Origin: Acanthosepion lycidas
Taxonomy: Eukaryota; Mollusca; Cephalopoda; Sepiida; Sepiidae
DNA: 64,000 bases
NCBI GenBank assembly: GCA_963932145.1
Contig: OZ010571.1
Coordinates: 118,442,621-118,506,620, forward strand
Reading direction: 5' to 3'
Under the pieces are notes generated by a model. It did not search any database. It was not told the DNA's origin and worked only from the letters and a program-made list of their open reading frames with translations. Positions within the stretch are counted from its first letter, which is position 1. Each line of letters starts with the position of its first letter. Both the position numbers and the translations under genes were made by a program. Shown here piece after piece: positions 13,081-25,047 of the stretch.

Positions 13081-13963
13081 TCAAATACGAAGGTAAATGG
13101 AACATGACAAGTCCAGTAGAAATAGAGGCCACTATAGAGAGAAAATACTCTGTATATTTTTGATAGATTTTGGTTTTTGGATATCCATATAAACGAAATT
13201 AATCAAACAGGGTATCTCACAAGAACTTTGAAGTCAACCAATGAGGTAAAAGGGTAGAAGGTCTGTCATATTTTTGTTAATGATATATAATCAACGTATT
13301 GTCAATAGTATCACATTTCTCACTAGATTCCTTCAGTAATATACTGAAAAACAAAACTCCGGTTTTGTATGGTTTGCCTTTTCAGAGCTCAACATATTGT
13401 ACTATAGCCGATGTTGATATTTGTATGACTTATACTGGAAACCATTTTCAAACAGATTATTTTGATAGTTCAATGATACTCAGAGTGATTGAGGTCAGAT
13501 GATTTTCCTCAACATTCGTCAAAACCAAATTTCATGAAAAACCTTGTTTTCTCCACAAATGTTGGAAATAGGATGAAGCGTGGGAAAGATCATGGACCGT
13601 GTAGACACTTTGGATTTTATCAATACCGGAAATTGAGGACAGATATGTTAGGAGTATTTCATTTTTTGCCAGATCTGACTCTTCAAATATACTCGAAGTG
13701 TGTGAAGTCGATTGATATTCCTCAACATTTGTCAATTAAGTATTTCTTTAAAAATCCTGTTTACTCCACTTCTCAGCTTGTCGGAAAAAGGCAAATATTC
13801 ATGTTGTGACCAAACAAATCCTTAAGAAATAACAAAACAAGAGATTACAGATAGATACAACAGAAGAGTGTTACGCGACTTGTGTGTATGGGGGTGGGTG
13901 GTAGTTGACCAGGGTTCAGTCTATATCACTGTTGATATTTAAAAGCCCTCGCTATGAGGGTTA
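13081..13963. other. No gene recognised
   Basis: Open frames of 67 and 106 codons at 13299-13809 lack known motifs. The antisense frame overlaps them, so neither is supported. Confidence 0.45.
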
Positions 13964-14640
13964 TATGTGGCACAAGGCCGAGTTTAGCGTGGAACATCCG
14001 AGCACGTAGGCTTGTTCTAAAATCCTAGTAGAACACGCATAAACGGGTTCGGATCTGTTTACTTCCCTGGGCGAAACTCTGCTCTTCGACACAGCCTCGT
14101 CCGGGTTCCTCTCTGTCTTGGGCAGAGAGTTAGACAGCAGCTACGATCAGTCACAACCTCGGGAGAACAGTCTATCAATGTTATATTTAACAGACCCCCT
14201 TCCATGAAAGATGTATGTGGCACAAGGCCGTGTTTAGCAAGAGTTCTCCGAGACCGTAGGCTCGGACAATAATATTCTATTTAGAACCCGTATAAACGGC
14301 TTCAGGGCCTGTCTACCTCCCCGGACGAAACGTTGCACTTCGGCAAAGCTTTGTCCTAGTTCCTCTTTACTGAGACACAGAGTTCGACAGATGAACAGTG
14401 TGCCACTGTTCTATTTAACAGTCCCCCCACAAGGAATGTATGTGGTACAAGGCCGAGTTTTACGTGGGTTTCTCCAAGCCCGAAGGCACGGCCAAAAACC
14501 CTTCGAACCCTTATAAACGGGTTCAGGGCCTGTCTAGCTCCCAGGACGAAACTTTGCCCTCCGAGTTCCTCTCTGCCGAGGCAGAGAGTTTGACAGAAAT
14601 GAACAGTGACACTTTTCCCCCGAGTCCTACTTTCCTACTA
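13964..14640. repeat. Three-unit tandem repeat rich in stem-loops
   Basis: Three diverged units start with TATGTGG(C/T)ACAAGGCCG at 13964, 14214 and 14439 (spacings 250 and 225 bp). Each unit can form several local hairpins in the same order. Clear examples are CCGAG/CTCGG at 14248-14265, GAACCC/GGGTTC at 14505-14524, TCTCTGCC/GGCAGAGA at 14570-14587 (and 14110-14128 in unit 1), TTGC/GCAA around a CTTCG loop near 14333-14346, and GAACAGTG/CACTGTTC at 14393-14411. It is GC-richer than its surroundings. The GGCCTTGTGCCACATA end on the minus strand resembles cephalopod SINE tails, so this could be a tandem SINE or an RNA-coding repeat. Confidence 0.8.
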
Positions 14641-15069
14641 AGTTTATAGTAAGTGGAAGAGTCCACAATAAACTCATTTGAGGTAGGACACCACAACAAT
14701 TTATATTTATTCAAAGTAATCACATATACTAATATGTATATTATTGCGTACAAATCTCTAGTTTTATGCATTTTACTTATGGTCGAAAACATTCAGACAC
14801 CAAAATGTGACATTTAATTTGATTTTCTACTACTTTAATTACTAACAGAACATTTACTTCAATCAAAAAAGTATTCTGCATATTCTTTTGTTTGAAACAT
14901 ATATCCATGCATATTCTACAGTTACTAGTTTATACCAAGGATACTGACAAGTGTCGAGTATTGTATTTCATATGCAATTCTTCCTAACAGTCAACATATT
15001 TCATATCAATTTGCCATTTGTTGTCATAACGTTCCGACCATATACTATTTGGCATTTACCTTTTTTTTC
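14641..15069. other. No recognisable feature
   Basis: AT-rich DNA between the hairpin array and a trinucleotide tract. Confidence 0.45.
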
Positions 15070-15072
15070 CTC

Positions 15073-15114
<42 letters not shown>

Positions 15115-15195
15115 TTCTTCTTCTTCTTCTTCTTCATTATCATCATCTTCTTCATCATCCTCTTCTTATTCTTCATCTTCTTCTTCTTCTTGTAT
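15070..15195. repeat. (TCA)n and (TTC)n trinucleotide tract
   Basis: Perfect TCA units then mixed TTC, TTA and TCA. On the minus strand it reads GAA and GAT repeats immediately after the 3' end of a LINE fragment, so it is probably that LINE's tail. Confidence 0.95.
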
Positions 15196-15199
15196 ATGC

Positions 15200-15690
15200 C
15201 TTGTACATTCAGCAGGCAGGTGAACGATTCTCTCCACAATTCCCCTCACTTTTGGCTCTTAGTAAATTCCCTTATATCTCTTGAGGCCTGCTATTCAATC
15301 CATTTTCTCTAGATCACAAGCTAGGCTACCAGATGCCCTCCAGCTCTTTTGCATATATTCTATGATTGTCAAATTTCCAAACCCGCATTCTTCATTATAT
15401 GCATAAGAAATATTCAATAAAAATATGTAGTTCATCAGAGGTTCGGTTCATAGTGTCCTTTTCTAGAAACAGATTTCTGTTAATACGAGTTACTTCATTA
15501 TAACTGCCATATTACGTAACTATATAACGTAGTACTCTTTTCTTTGATTCTAAAGATATTTTCATATTTATTAATACATAGAATAGCTTCTGGAAGGCAT
15601 CATTCGCTATCCCAATGCTCCTTTGTATTTTGATGTCGCACTTTCAGTCTTCTGTTAAAAAAAAAATTCCTGGATATTTACCAAGGTTCC
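15200..15690 (-). pseudogene. RTE-like LINE C-terminus with GAA-type tail
   Basis: Minus-strand frames give KCDIKIQRSIGIANDAFQKL, LESKKRVL, NEECGFGNLT and VRGIVERIVHLPAECTRH, in the order of the LINE C-terminal region, with several frameshifts. The 3' end is LWRES-like, then an ATACAAGAAGAAG run leading into the trinucleotide tract at 15195-15070. The central LYGSE/WT segment is deleted. Confidence 0.7.
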
Positions 15691-15828
15691 AAAACATTTG
15701 TCGACTGCCGTGATTTAAAAAAAAAACAAACATATTTCTTTCTTTCTTATGTCAACAACAAAAGTAGGCAGATGCGTAAAAAAAGAAATGTTAAAAAAAG
15801 AATAACGTCATTGCAATATTCCAGATAA

Positions 15829-15831
<3 letters not shown>

Positions 15832-15897
<66 letters not shown>
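15832..15897. repeat. (CA)n then (AT)n
   Basis: Two CA blocks and an AT block, next to an AATTATTTGTT segment. Confidence 0.95.
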
Positions 15898-16148
15898 ATT
15901 ATTTGTTACAAAAATGCATATAATAGGCGAAGCTCTTCAATATAATGGGAAGAAAATTCGAAGAAGCGCAATGAAAATTGAAAAGGGATTTTGAATATTC
16001 CATTTGAGAACTGGCAAATATTTTCTCATATGATAAGTGGCAGTCCATCGATGGATTTTGTGATGTTCTTTTTATTAAAACACAGCGGAGAGAAGCCATA
16101 TGTTGTATTTCACAGTATTATAAACAAATAAATATTTATTCTCAAAGG

Positions 16149-16149
<1 letters not shown>

Positions 16150-16221
<72 letters not shown>
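16150..16221. repeat. (AT)n
   Basis: Perfect AT array of about 72 bp. Confidence 0.97.
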
Positions 16222-16224
<3 letters not shown>

Positions 16225-16365
16225 GTCTGACGATTGCATACAGCATGAAACAGACTGTCGCCTCTAAGTGTTGACATCTATGTTCACTTTCATATTTACA
16301 CACGCTCTATCTCTGATATTGAGCACTTCACCCCATAAATATGGCACATCTTAAGACTATATTTC

Positions 16366-16367
<2 letters not shown>

Positions 16368-16402
<35 letters not shown>

Positions 16403-16449
16403 CTCTTGATGATCGCAGAAGAATAAGACAGTAGTAATGTAGTTAAAAA

Positions 16450-16481
<32 letters not shown>

Positions 16482-16532
16482 ACATAGCTATAAGTGTGTA
16501 TATATATATGTTTGTATATGTATATATATATG

Positions 16533-16564
<32 letters not shown>

Positions 16565-16605
16565 GCGCTTGATGATCGCAAAAGAATGAGACAATAGTAA
16601 TGTAG

Positions 16606-16641
<36 letters not shown>

Positions 16642-16673
16642 TACATAGCTATACGTGTGTATATATATGTGTT

Positions 16674-16720
<47 letters not shown>
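16368..16720. repeat. Compound microsatellite unit duplicated in tandem
   Basis: A unit made of AGCNCTTGATGATCGCA...GTAGTTAA, an AT/GT block, then GTACATAGCTATA(A/C)GTGTG and AT occurs twice (unique parts 16401-16449 with 16484-16500, and 16563-16612 with 16640-16660). The non-microsatellite segments are about 90 percent identical by eye. Confidence 0.8.
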
Positions 16721-16727
<7 letters not shown>

Positions 16728-16734
16728 TATATAT

Positions 16735-17121
16735 ATACTACTGACATTATTCGGACTATTGAAATCATATTTGTTGTCATATTTATCACAACATTTCGGC
16801 CGTTGTACACTCCAGCATTCTTTAGTTCGTTGGATTATCGATTTGAATACTTTATTTCGCTCACTAGGGTAGATTGGCTGAGTAGTTCCACGTGCCCTGT
16901 CTAATGGATATCAGATATCAGTTATCTCCTGTTAATTCCCCTCACCAAGTTTTCCACCGACTTAACCAGGTAATGAGCTAACATTACTTGGGTCCTGTCA
17001 CTAGATCTAACTAACGCCTTCATCCACTGTGCCATGTGTCCTTCAGGACATCTCTGTATGAATTTCTGCGGAATATAATATATAATTATTACCAGTGCTC
17101 ATATTGTAATTTTCTTTGTTG
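16735..17121 (-). mobile_element. Penelope-like 3' region, copy 3
   Basis: Minus-strand continuation of the GIY-YIG remnant at 17312-17122. Box A TGGCACAGTGG is intact at 17034-17024, while the box B site is diverged. The terminal block near 16835-16780 has decayed CTGAAGA (CTAAAGA) but keeps GAAA and a TGTTGT/ACAACA hairpin after it. Confidence 0.75.
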
Positions 17122-17312
17122 TTATCGCTTTTCTCCGTCATTCCTTATTACTGGTTCCCATATTGTATTCATCTCTATGCTTAGTCGGCTCAGGAGATTT
17201 TCGTGGCCTAGCGTATATGCTGATTCCTTACGTTTACGAATTTTCCAATGATGTTCTTTGTCTATGATTTCAACTTGATACCACAGATCTCCCTTTTCTC
17301 TCCCTATATGGC
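17122..17312 (-). pseudogene. Penelope-like GIY-YIG 3' portion, copy 3
   Basis: The frame reads EIIDKEHHWKIRKRKESAY, LGHENLLS, IEMNTIWEPVIRN and ends GEKR-stop, collinear with the second half of copy 1. The catalytic N-terminal half is missing. Its 5' edge abuts 20 bp of an oppositely oriented Penelope terminal tail (17312-17332), suggesting insertion into, or recombination with, another copy. Confidence 0.75.
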
Positions 17313-17443
17313 AACAAAGATGAGGACAATATGTATGTATATATACAACACACACACACACCCACACACACATAGTCACTGTTTCCAAACCCAAACCTAC
17401 TCCCTAGAGAGCTCAACTGAAATTAATATTTATTTCAGGAGCC

Positions 17444-17444
<1 letters not shown>

Positions 17445-17526
<82 letters not shown>
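17445..17526. repeat. (TA)n then (GA)n
   Basis: Perfect TA block of about 55 bp, followed by about 27 bp of GA. Confidence 0.97.
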
Positions 17527-17527
<1 letters not shown>

Positions 17528-17530
<3 letters not shown>

Positions 17531-17715
17531 AAGGCGTTAGTTAGATCCAGTGATATGACCCAAAAAGTGTAAGTTCAATACCCGTTTAACTTGGAGAGGC
17601 GAATTAGCAGGAGATAACTGATATCCATTAGACAGGGCACGTGGAACTACATCAATATACACAGCGGGCGAAATAAAGAATTAAGTTCTACATTCCAACC
17701 GCATCTCAGAAATTT
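17528..17715 (+). mobile_element. Penelope-like 3' region, copy 4 (truncated)
   Basis: Begins inside the tRNA-like block (box A lost, box B GTTCAATAC at 17571-17579) and continues through the shared ATAACTGATATCCATTAGAC segment to a CATCTCAGAAAT terminus. The hammerhead-like core is deleted. Confidence 0.65.
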
Positions 17716-17753
17716 ATCTATATAAGTAGATAGATCAAGAGAGAATGTGAAAA

Positions 17754-17754
<1 letters not shown>

Positions 17755-17833
<79 letters not shown>
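17755..17833. repeat. (AT)n
   Basis: Perfect AT array of about 78 bp. Confidence 0.97.
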
Positions 17834-17836
<3 letters not shown>

Positions 17837-20800
17837 ATTAAACCCTGAGTTAAATTTAAAAAATGGTCAATTTTTCAAAACATCTTAAACTATATATTCT
17901 TTAAGAAAACCTTTTTTTTCTAAAAAAAAACGAATTACAACCACAGTGAATTTTTTTCTGCGCGCTAAGATCCTTTCTACTAATATTGTAAACAAATTAG
18001 TCATTATTAAAATACAACCTCCATGAAACTCGGAGACATAATTAGGAAGAAAAATAAACTCATTACCAATTCAAATGCCGGAATTTATCAAATAAATTCT
18101 TGACAGAACAAGATATTTATGTTGGGGAGACATTACACTCCATTTTGAACTTGTTGTCTTCCGTTATGAAAAAAACGAGTTCACAAAATACATAAATCCA
18201 AAAATCGGACACAACTAATAGCACTTCTAAGAAAAATTACATAAAATCTATAATCATGCACGCCAACATCGTTTCTAGTAAACTACTAAACAAATTAGTC
18301 ATCGCTATTAAACAAAGTCCAAGTGAATCGGAGATATATTCAGAAAGCAAACTACGAATTTATGTGGCGGGATTTGTAAATTGAATTGTTGACAATGAAT
18401 AAATATTTCCTCATGTGAATTTTCTAATCCACAGTGACTCAGTATGAAAAGTCGGAGAGTCGATTTCAAAATATATTAGAGTTCATTTCATTCATTTAAG
18501 CACAAATATCCTTGCAAAAGTTATGAATCACTCTCTTGTCACAAACCAACACACTTACTCTCCAGCTCTCTACCCTATGTGGCAACCACTCGAGGAGAAA
18601 GAAAACTCGCAATTTAAAAAAGATAACATTCCTACCTGATCCTTGACTATCAGGAATAAGCATGGAATGAAGCAAGCAATTTTCATAAAAAAATAACAGC
18701 ACTCAACTTCATATTCTTGCTGATAGTTCCAATATGGTTTCTATAAATTTATCTCATTCTTGAATTTTCTTTTACTTATTGATTAGATAGGATCTTTGCA
18801 ATTGTTTATTCAAAGAACACTAGTAATGTCTAGTAGAATCTTTGCTTTCTTCTTCAGTTACTTCCTTGATTGTTTAAGAAAATCTAGTTATTGGTTTTCG
18901 CTGGCTTTCAGATTTGGAACGTAACTTCTGAGGAACATCTAATGCCTGGCTTGTTTTCTTAATTGATTTTACAATGACATGATTTCAATCTTCTACACAA
19001 GTATTCCATCCAAATATTAATACGCTAAAAAATCATTAATTTCCTACTTTTCAGATAATCTTAAGACTTGAGTTTATTTTTCGAAATCTTACTTTAAAAA
19101 ATGATTTTCACAAACTCTCCTGCTCTTTTATCGCTATGTGCCTGGGTTATTCTCAGAGTGCATTTGCTATTTACTATTTCATATCAATCACAAATGCGAA
19201 CATTATTAAATTATTTCTCTCAATTTCACCCATATACTGATAATTTATTATTATTATTCAGATTTTCTCCACCGCATGATTATTCTGCTAAACGTTGGAT
19301 ACCTTACATAAAGATTCTCATTTAGACCAGAACGCTTATTTTCTAAGTATAAAAACTGCCACTAGCAAGAATATTTTAGGCGGATCTTCCATTTGGTGTA
19401 AAATAATACATATAGAATTTGATTTACAATATCATTTCTGTCGATTTGTAAGCAACATTTACCATTTATTAGATAATTTGACTATATAGATTTTAAATGT
19501 AAGAGGGTTGCACCAATCGTAAATGATTTATATTATCATGTTGGCCTATGATGTCATAGGTGGATTTTCATTCTCTAAAATTTGAGGATGAAACTTCTCT
19601 TGTCCACAAGGGATAATTGTAATTTTCTTCTTTATTTCAAATAGCAAACAGGACAAATAGAATATGTCACTAAAACCAGCCAGGAAACATTATTGTGATA
19701 TTGAAATATTCTGTGCGAATTCGGTCACACAATTTAATGTATACGAACATTCGCGAAAGTTTTCCTGAAATCACACGATAAACATAGAAACAGTTAATCG
19801 TTAGGTGTTACCAGAGTGGCAGCTATTGTCAGTGGTGGCTACAATATGGAAAAGAATAGTTTTCTTGGCTAACACTATCTTTATTGTATAGTCATATAGT
19901 GCGTTTTTATCTGTGCTATTATATGATGCGTTTTTTTCGATACATCACATGAAGATTGTTATAATATGGATGCTATTTGTGGATGGCATTATGTTTTCAA
20001 ATTTAAACTTTGTGAAATAACTACATAATGTAGTTTGTCTCAATAAATTGTTGTAGCTGACTATTTTAACAGTCTTTGCAATCCCAGATATTTCCTTCGG
20101 TTTATTTTTCTTAAATCTTTAAATTTACGAATTTGCCAACATCTGATTTTGCCAACTGAATAAGTTTCATAGTTTTTATCTTGTTCTTCATAATTCACTT
20201 CTGATTGTCTCTCTTCCTTCATATATTTATTTTCAAAAGAAGATTTTTTGTGGTTATTTTTTATTGTATTTCTTCACGTGTAATTACTCTGCATAAATCC
20301 TATATCAAATAACCAGCTTTCAGTTTAGGTTATATTTTTTCCATGCAAGCACAAATTTATAAGAACGTAAAATATAGCTTTGCTCTATCTATATAGAGTT
20401 CATCACCTGCGTAGATACATTCAAATGCAATACAAAAGAGAAAAAGATTCTCTTCTTTGTTCCATTTTCTCATTACGAAGATTAATAAGAGGAATATAGA
20501 CGCTCTCATTTTTAATATGAAGTAAAAAACCCGTTTCTAAAATCTTCTATCTTGACTTAATAACGTGAATGTTAATACATAACTTTAAACTGAATGTTCT
20601 ATAATACCTAAGAGCAAATCAGCACAACTGATCGTGGTTGCTGTATATAGCAGTTTGGTTCCAGTTTGATTAATATTAGCTTGGCACAATGTGTCTGTCT
20701 CATAGAATAAACAGTTAAACATGTGTAGTGGAACAAGAACAGTCTAACTCTGTAGATTAAATAAATGGTTCTGTTCATAATTTCCTGTAGATTACCCGGA

Positions 20801-22399
20801 TCGATATACATCTGACGAATGCTGCAGGAAATTGTTCAGGATCTAAATGTTCTTATAACAACAACAAATATGCGACTAATAGTCTGTATGAATATAGTCT
20901 ACATAATTAACAATAATAAATAATATAATCGAGTATAGCTGGAATTTTTATGAGTAGTTAAAATTTTAATTATCAATAAATAAACGTACAACTATTTTGT
21001 CAGTAATTTTCAGAAATACTATCAGAATAGATCTGCTGGTACCATATGTTATGAATTAAAAATATGATTACAGATTAGAAAATCTGTTATTGTTTATTTA
21101 GAGTTGAATTAATGCAAAGTCCATCTATGACGTCAAATTATCATGACAAAAGGTACACACCTGCCATGCATTCTTAATATTTGAGATATATTAGATACTT
21201 GTACGTATGTTCAGGCTATTTTCAATTCCTTCATATCTAGACCTCTTATGTTTTTTTCTCTCAGCGCTAACTTGTTTATGATTATCTTTAATAATAGTAT
21301 TCTGTTGTGTAAATAATAATAAATAATATTTTTTCGGCTGTTTGATCTTCTTTGATAAACCAGCGTCTGGATTGTTGCGTTATTTTTTTTATAATTTTTC
21401 GTAGATTGTTTTTAAAGATTTTATTTGCAGGGTTTTTTTTTTTTGGCTTTTACTTTTTTTAATTTATTGAAAGATTTTTTTTAATCATTTTGAAGTAGTT
21501 TGTAAATTCGATATTATAAAGGGTGTTCCATTAAGTTAGACCGATTTTAAATTTGAATTATTTTAAAAATTGGTCCAAGTAATGGGAAACGACTTTGTTT
21601 GTTCTATATTTATTAAAATTCTATCTTAATTATAATATATTTACTGTATTTTTTCTTAACACAAAAAATGAATCATTATTAGTATATTTATGTTAAATGA
21701 CTTAAATGTATTGGAAAATAAAATAAATTGATATTTTATTTCGAAATATGACGAATTAAATCTATATATTTTACATTTCACATGTTTATATACCTCTAGT
21801 GATATCCGGAAGTCATTAGTAATTTTGCTTCGAATGTTAATATTTATCTTTCGTCTTCTTACCAATTGATGTCATTCTCATCATTTTACTTTTTTAAGCA
21901 GTTTTGCTGTATCGAATGTTCACACCGATTCGATATAGTCTCGGTTTTTATAGCATTTTCTCTTAACTCAATAATAATAATAACCATTGTAAAATGGCGG
22001 CATTAGATACCATAATCTATTTAGTTACCAGTCGGAGGCTATAAATTTATCCAAATTTTGCGTTACTTTAACATTAATCGATGGAGTAATAGAGTGAATT
22101 CAATTATGATATGATGGAACATTGTGTACGTATAATCATAGGTTGTCTATTTGGGTCTTCGTGTTCCTACCAATTCTGTATTTTCCCTTCAGATTTAGAT
22201 TTCTGGTATGGAATTAATTGCTTGAGTCAAATATTGCATATTTGGAAAGTAATGCTCTTTGTTGAGATATGTTCTAAAACATAAATTCTATAATTTCACA
22301 CATTGCACAGCAATAAAGCCACTAAGACACAAAGTGTTACTGGGTGTGAAAGAATAAGACAAAAGAGAAACACTATTAAAGAGCGAGATCAATAAAATA
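17834..22399. other. 4.5-kb stretch without recognisable features
   Basis: AT-rich, no long frame, no microsatellite over 20 bp and no repeat family seen elsewhere in the window. It is the largest quiet block here and could be intronic or simply old unique DNA. Confidence 0.4.
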
Positions 22400-22760
22400 A
22401 TTAAAAAGTAGACTGTACATAACGATTGATATAGCATTTAAATATTTGAAGGTGAATTTCGATGGAAAGCCGGAGGGAAATTCCACAAGTGTGAAGTGCA
22501 AGAGGACAAACTGTTAGCATAGAACATACGGTTACATCTAGCCAATTCAACTGTAAATAGATGAGACCTTGACGCCAATGTAGCACTTCGATTAAATTCA
22601 TAAGATCTAACAAAGAGATCACCGAACAATTCTTCTTTTTTATGAAGTATCTCTAAATATATAGCAGGAGCATAAGACCATATGTGGCAGGAATATTCTA
22701 AAATCGAGGAATGGTATATTTATATATATTTAAGATTTGGGAAAGAATAATTGTATAGCA
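22400..22760 (-). pseudogene. Jockey/CR1-like LINE C-terminal fragment, copy 1
   Basis: Overlapping minus-strand frames give YAPAIYLEILHKKEELFGDL, SHLFTVELARCNRMFYANSL, LWNFPPAFHR and FKCYINRY. The SxLWNxxP pattern with an upstream aromatic- and Arg-rich segment is the usual extreme C-terminus of non-LTR RT proteins. Two frameshifts separate the pieces. It is homologous to 33950-34340. Confidence 0.65.
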
Positions 22761-23985
22761 GGAAGCAATGTATCAAATCTTTGGGAATCAGTCCTGGCAA
22801 TTGAGTCAATAAAATCTTTCCCCTTCATGTCAGCGGACAAATTTAGTCCAAGAAATTGCAAAGCGTGATTAGCATCAAAATGGTCCTATCAGGTGATTAA
22901 TGGAGAAAAATTTCGTTTTCGAGGCGTCAGAAGTTTTAAAAAGCCAATCCTTGACCCGTTGTAGATCATTTTCACTTTAATATTTTTAAAGAATGTAGAT
23001 ATTTTTTATTAAATATGTAATCACATTTATTTACAACAGATGTAAACACAAAACAACGCAGACTTTCGATTCTAGCTTGAATTATAACTGGGCGTTTCCC
23101 CGAACAAATTGTTAGAAGCCTTTTTCAAATATTTAATTTAGATTATTCTGCCCCATTAAAAATATTCTAGATATGCCAACAAATGGAAAGCTGGTGTGTA
23201 TGAATCATATGGAAGAACATCCCATCTAGATTATTTTTTTCGCCTTGAACTCGTTTTGCAGAAAATGCTATTTCATTGTCATGCTGCCAAATGTAACTTT
23301 ATTCTGTTTAACAGATCAAGACACTTCCTATGTAATCCTTTTACCCAATAAAGTTTCTTGCAATAAACGTATGACATAATGGCCCTTCCATGTTCCGGTA
23401 ACTCGTATTGAACGATAGAGTATATATTCCTCTAGAATCTGGATGTAGTCATGGTTTGGAGATTGGTTAAAATTTATCACTTTTTCTGGGAACCACAGGA
23501 TGCCTTTTTTTTTATATGTATGTCCATTTTTATCACCTTTAATAATACGAAGCAAAAATTAATGTGTGGAATTCTAGCTTAAAAGACAGCTGCAGATGAT
23601 GAAATTCTCTGATCGTTTCTCAAGTAAAATCTCACGAGGAATCCAAATTCCATTTTCTCAGCTTAAACATTAATTACAGAAATTCAGTATGAACAATACA
23701 TTGTCGGAAAGAAGAGACAAGAAATTAATTATGGATCAAGTTACTAATATTCAATGTTGATTATGCCTTGGTGAGCTGATTTATAATTCACAGACGAGAA
23801 AGTCGTAATTACTTTACTAAACCCACAAACATAGTTTGTGTTCAGTGTTCCCTGTGGATAATTTTTGAAAAGCATGCTAGTCTCAATGACAACTAACATC
23901 CTTATTCACTAATTATAGCGTGGTTGGCTTTCATTTTTAATCTACAGACACTGGATTTTCTGAGCATTTGTGCAATCATTGTTTT
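22761..23985. other. No recognisable feature
   Basis: Short minus-strand frames (for example 23328-23555) lack motifs. The first 230 bp may still belong to the adjacent LINE fragment. Confidence 0.4.
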
Positions 23986-23989
23986 ATAT

Positions 23990-24300
23990 ATTTTCTTCTA
24001 AAGTTATATTCAGTGCCTCTACTAACTCTTCTTCTGTTTCTCTTATTATATTACGTATTTACAATAATGCCCATGCGTCTCCTTACTGGATTATCTGTAC
24101 AGTTAATTGCCTCCCCATTTTTGAATTCTCTCCTTATTCCCTCCTCTTACACAAACACATTACGCAGTTTATGTTCTGCATTCCTATGTACCTCTTGTTT
24201 TCAATATACTCCGTGAGTATCAAATTTTCTAAGCCGTCTTTCCTCATAATATTACCTGGAAATGTCAACTTCTTCTTTCTTCTGTTAATTAAGTCTTTTT
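23990..24300 (-). pseudogene. RTE-like LINE tail fragment
   Basis: The minus strand reads GNIMRKDGLENLILTEYIEN, then a CVMCLCKR-like region, matching the GHIMRKxGLENLxLTG segment of the same LINE family seen at 9.4, 15.3 and 41.0 kb. Highly decayed. Confidence 0.6.
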
Positions 24301-24597
24301 TTTTGTTTTCATCTGTTCCAAAACTATGACTATTTCTGTTATTAATTGTTTATGTTCACATCCAAATACGCGCTTTTGTAATTAACATTTTCTTACACTG
24401 TCTTGTGTAAATCTCAAGAACATATATATAATATCCTACTCAATGGCAATGAATTCATCGTTTCACTTTTTCACTTGTACCAGTTTTCCGGCTTTGTGGG
24501 TCAGTTTTCAGTGTTCGACTTCTTATTCTTTTTAAGAAAAGCTGGGACTGCATAGGTATTTATCCCTTTGATCAAGTTCTGCTGCAGATTTTAGTTG

Positions 24598-24598
<1 letters not shown>

Positions 24599-24667
<69 letters not shown>
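24599..24667. repeat. (AT)n
   Basis: Perfect AT array. Confidence 0.97.
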
Positions 24668-24668
<1 letters not shown>

Positions 24669-25047
24669 GATATCTTATCCAGGATGTCCTTTCGTTTCTT
24701 TCTGCCTGATTATCTGCTTATATTATACACAAATAGGCACGAGTTCCTTTTCTTCTTCAGCCTTCTGTCTTCATTCAGATTAGCGAGTTTAAGCTTTCTA
24801 GTTTTTCACCCTTTATCTGTGTCCATAATTAACATTTCCCAATAGTCTCCTATTTGCTCTCATTTTCTTTACTTGTTATTGATTTTATTATTATTATAAT
24901 TAGTATTTTTATTTTCTTTGATTTCTGGCGTTTACACATTTCTTTCCGGGTCCCACCCAGGGACCTAAGGTTAGAAATGGCATCATGACACTTTTCACTG
25001 GCAAAAAAAAAAAAAATAAATAAATAAAAAATAAAATTTAAAAAAAA

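Noticed and set aside
13964..14640. Hammerhead ribozyme in the three-unit array
   Set aside because: GGACGAAAC looks like a GAAA core, but no CTGANGA partner occurs on either strand at suitable distance.
21535..21560. GGGTGTTCCATTAAG as a transposon end
   Set aside because: No complementary terminus or second copy in the window.
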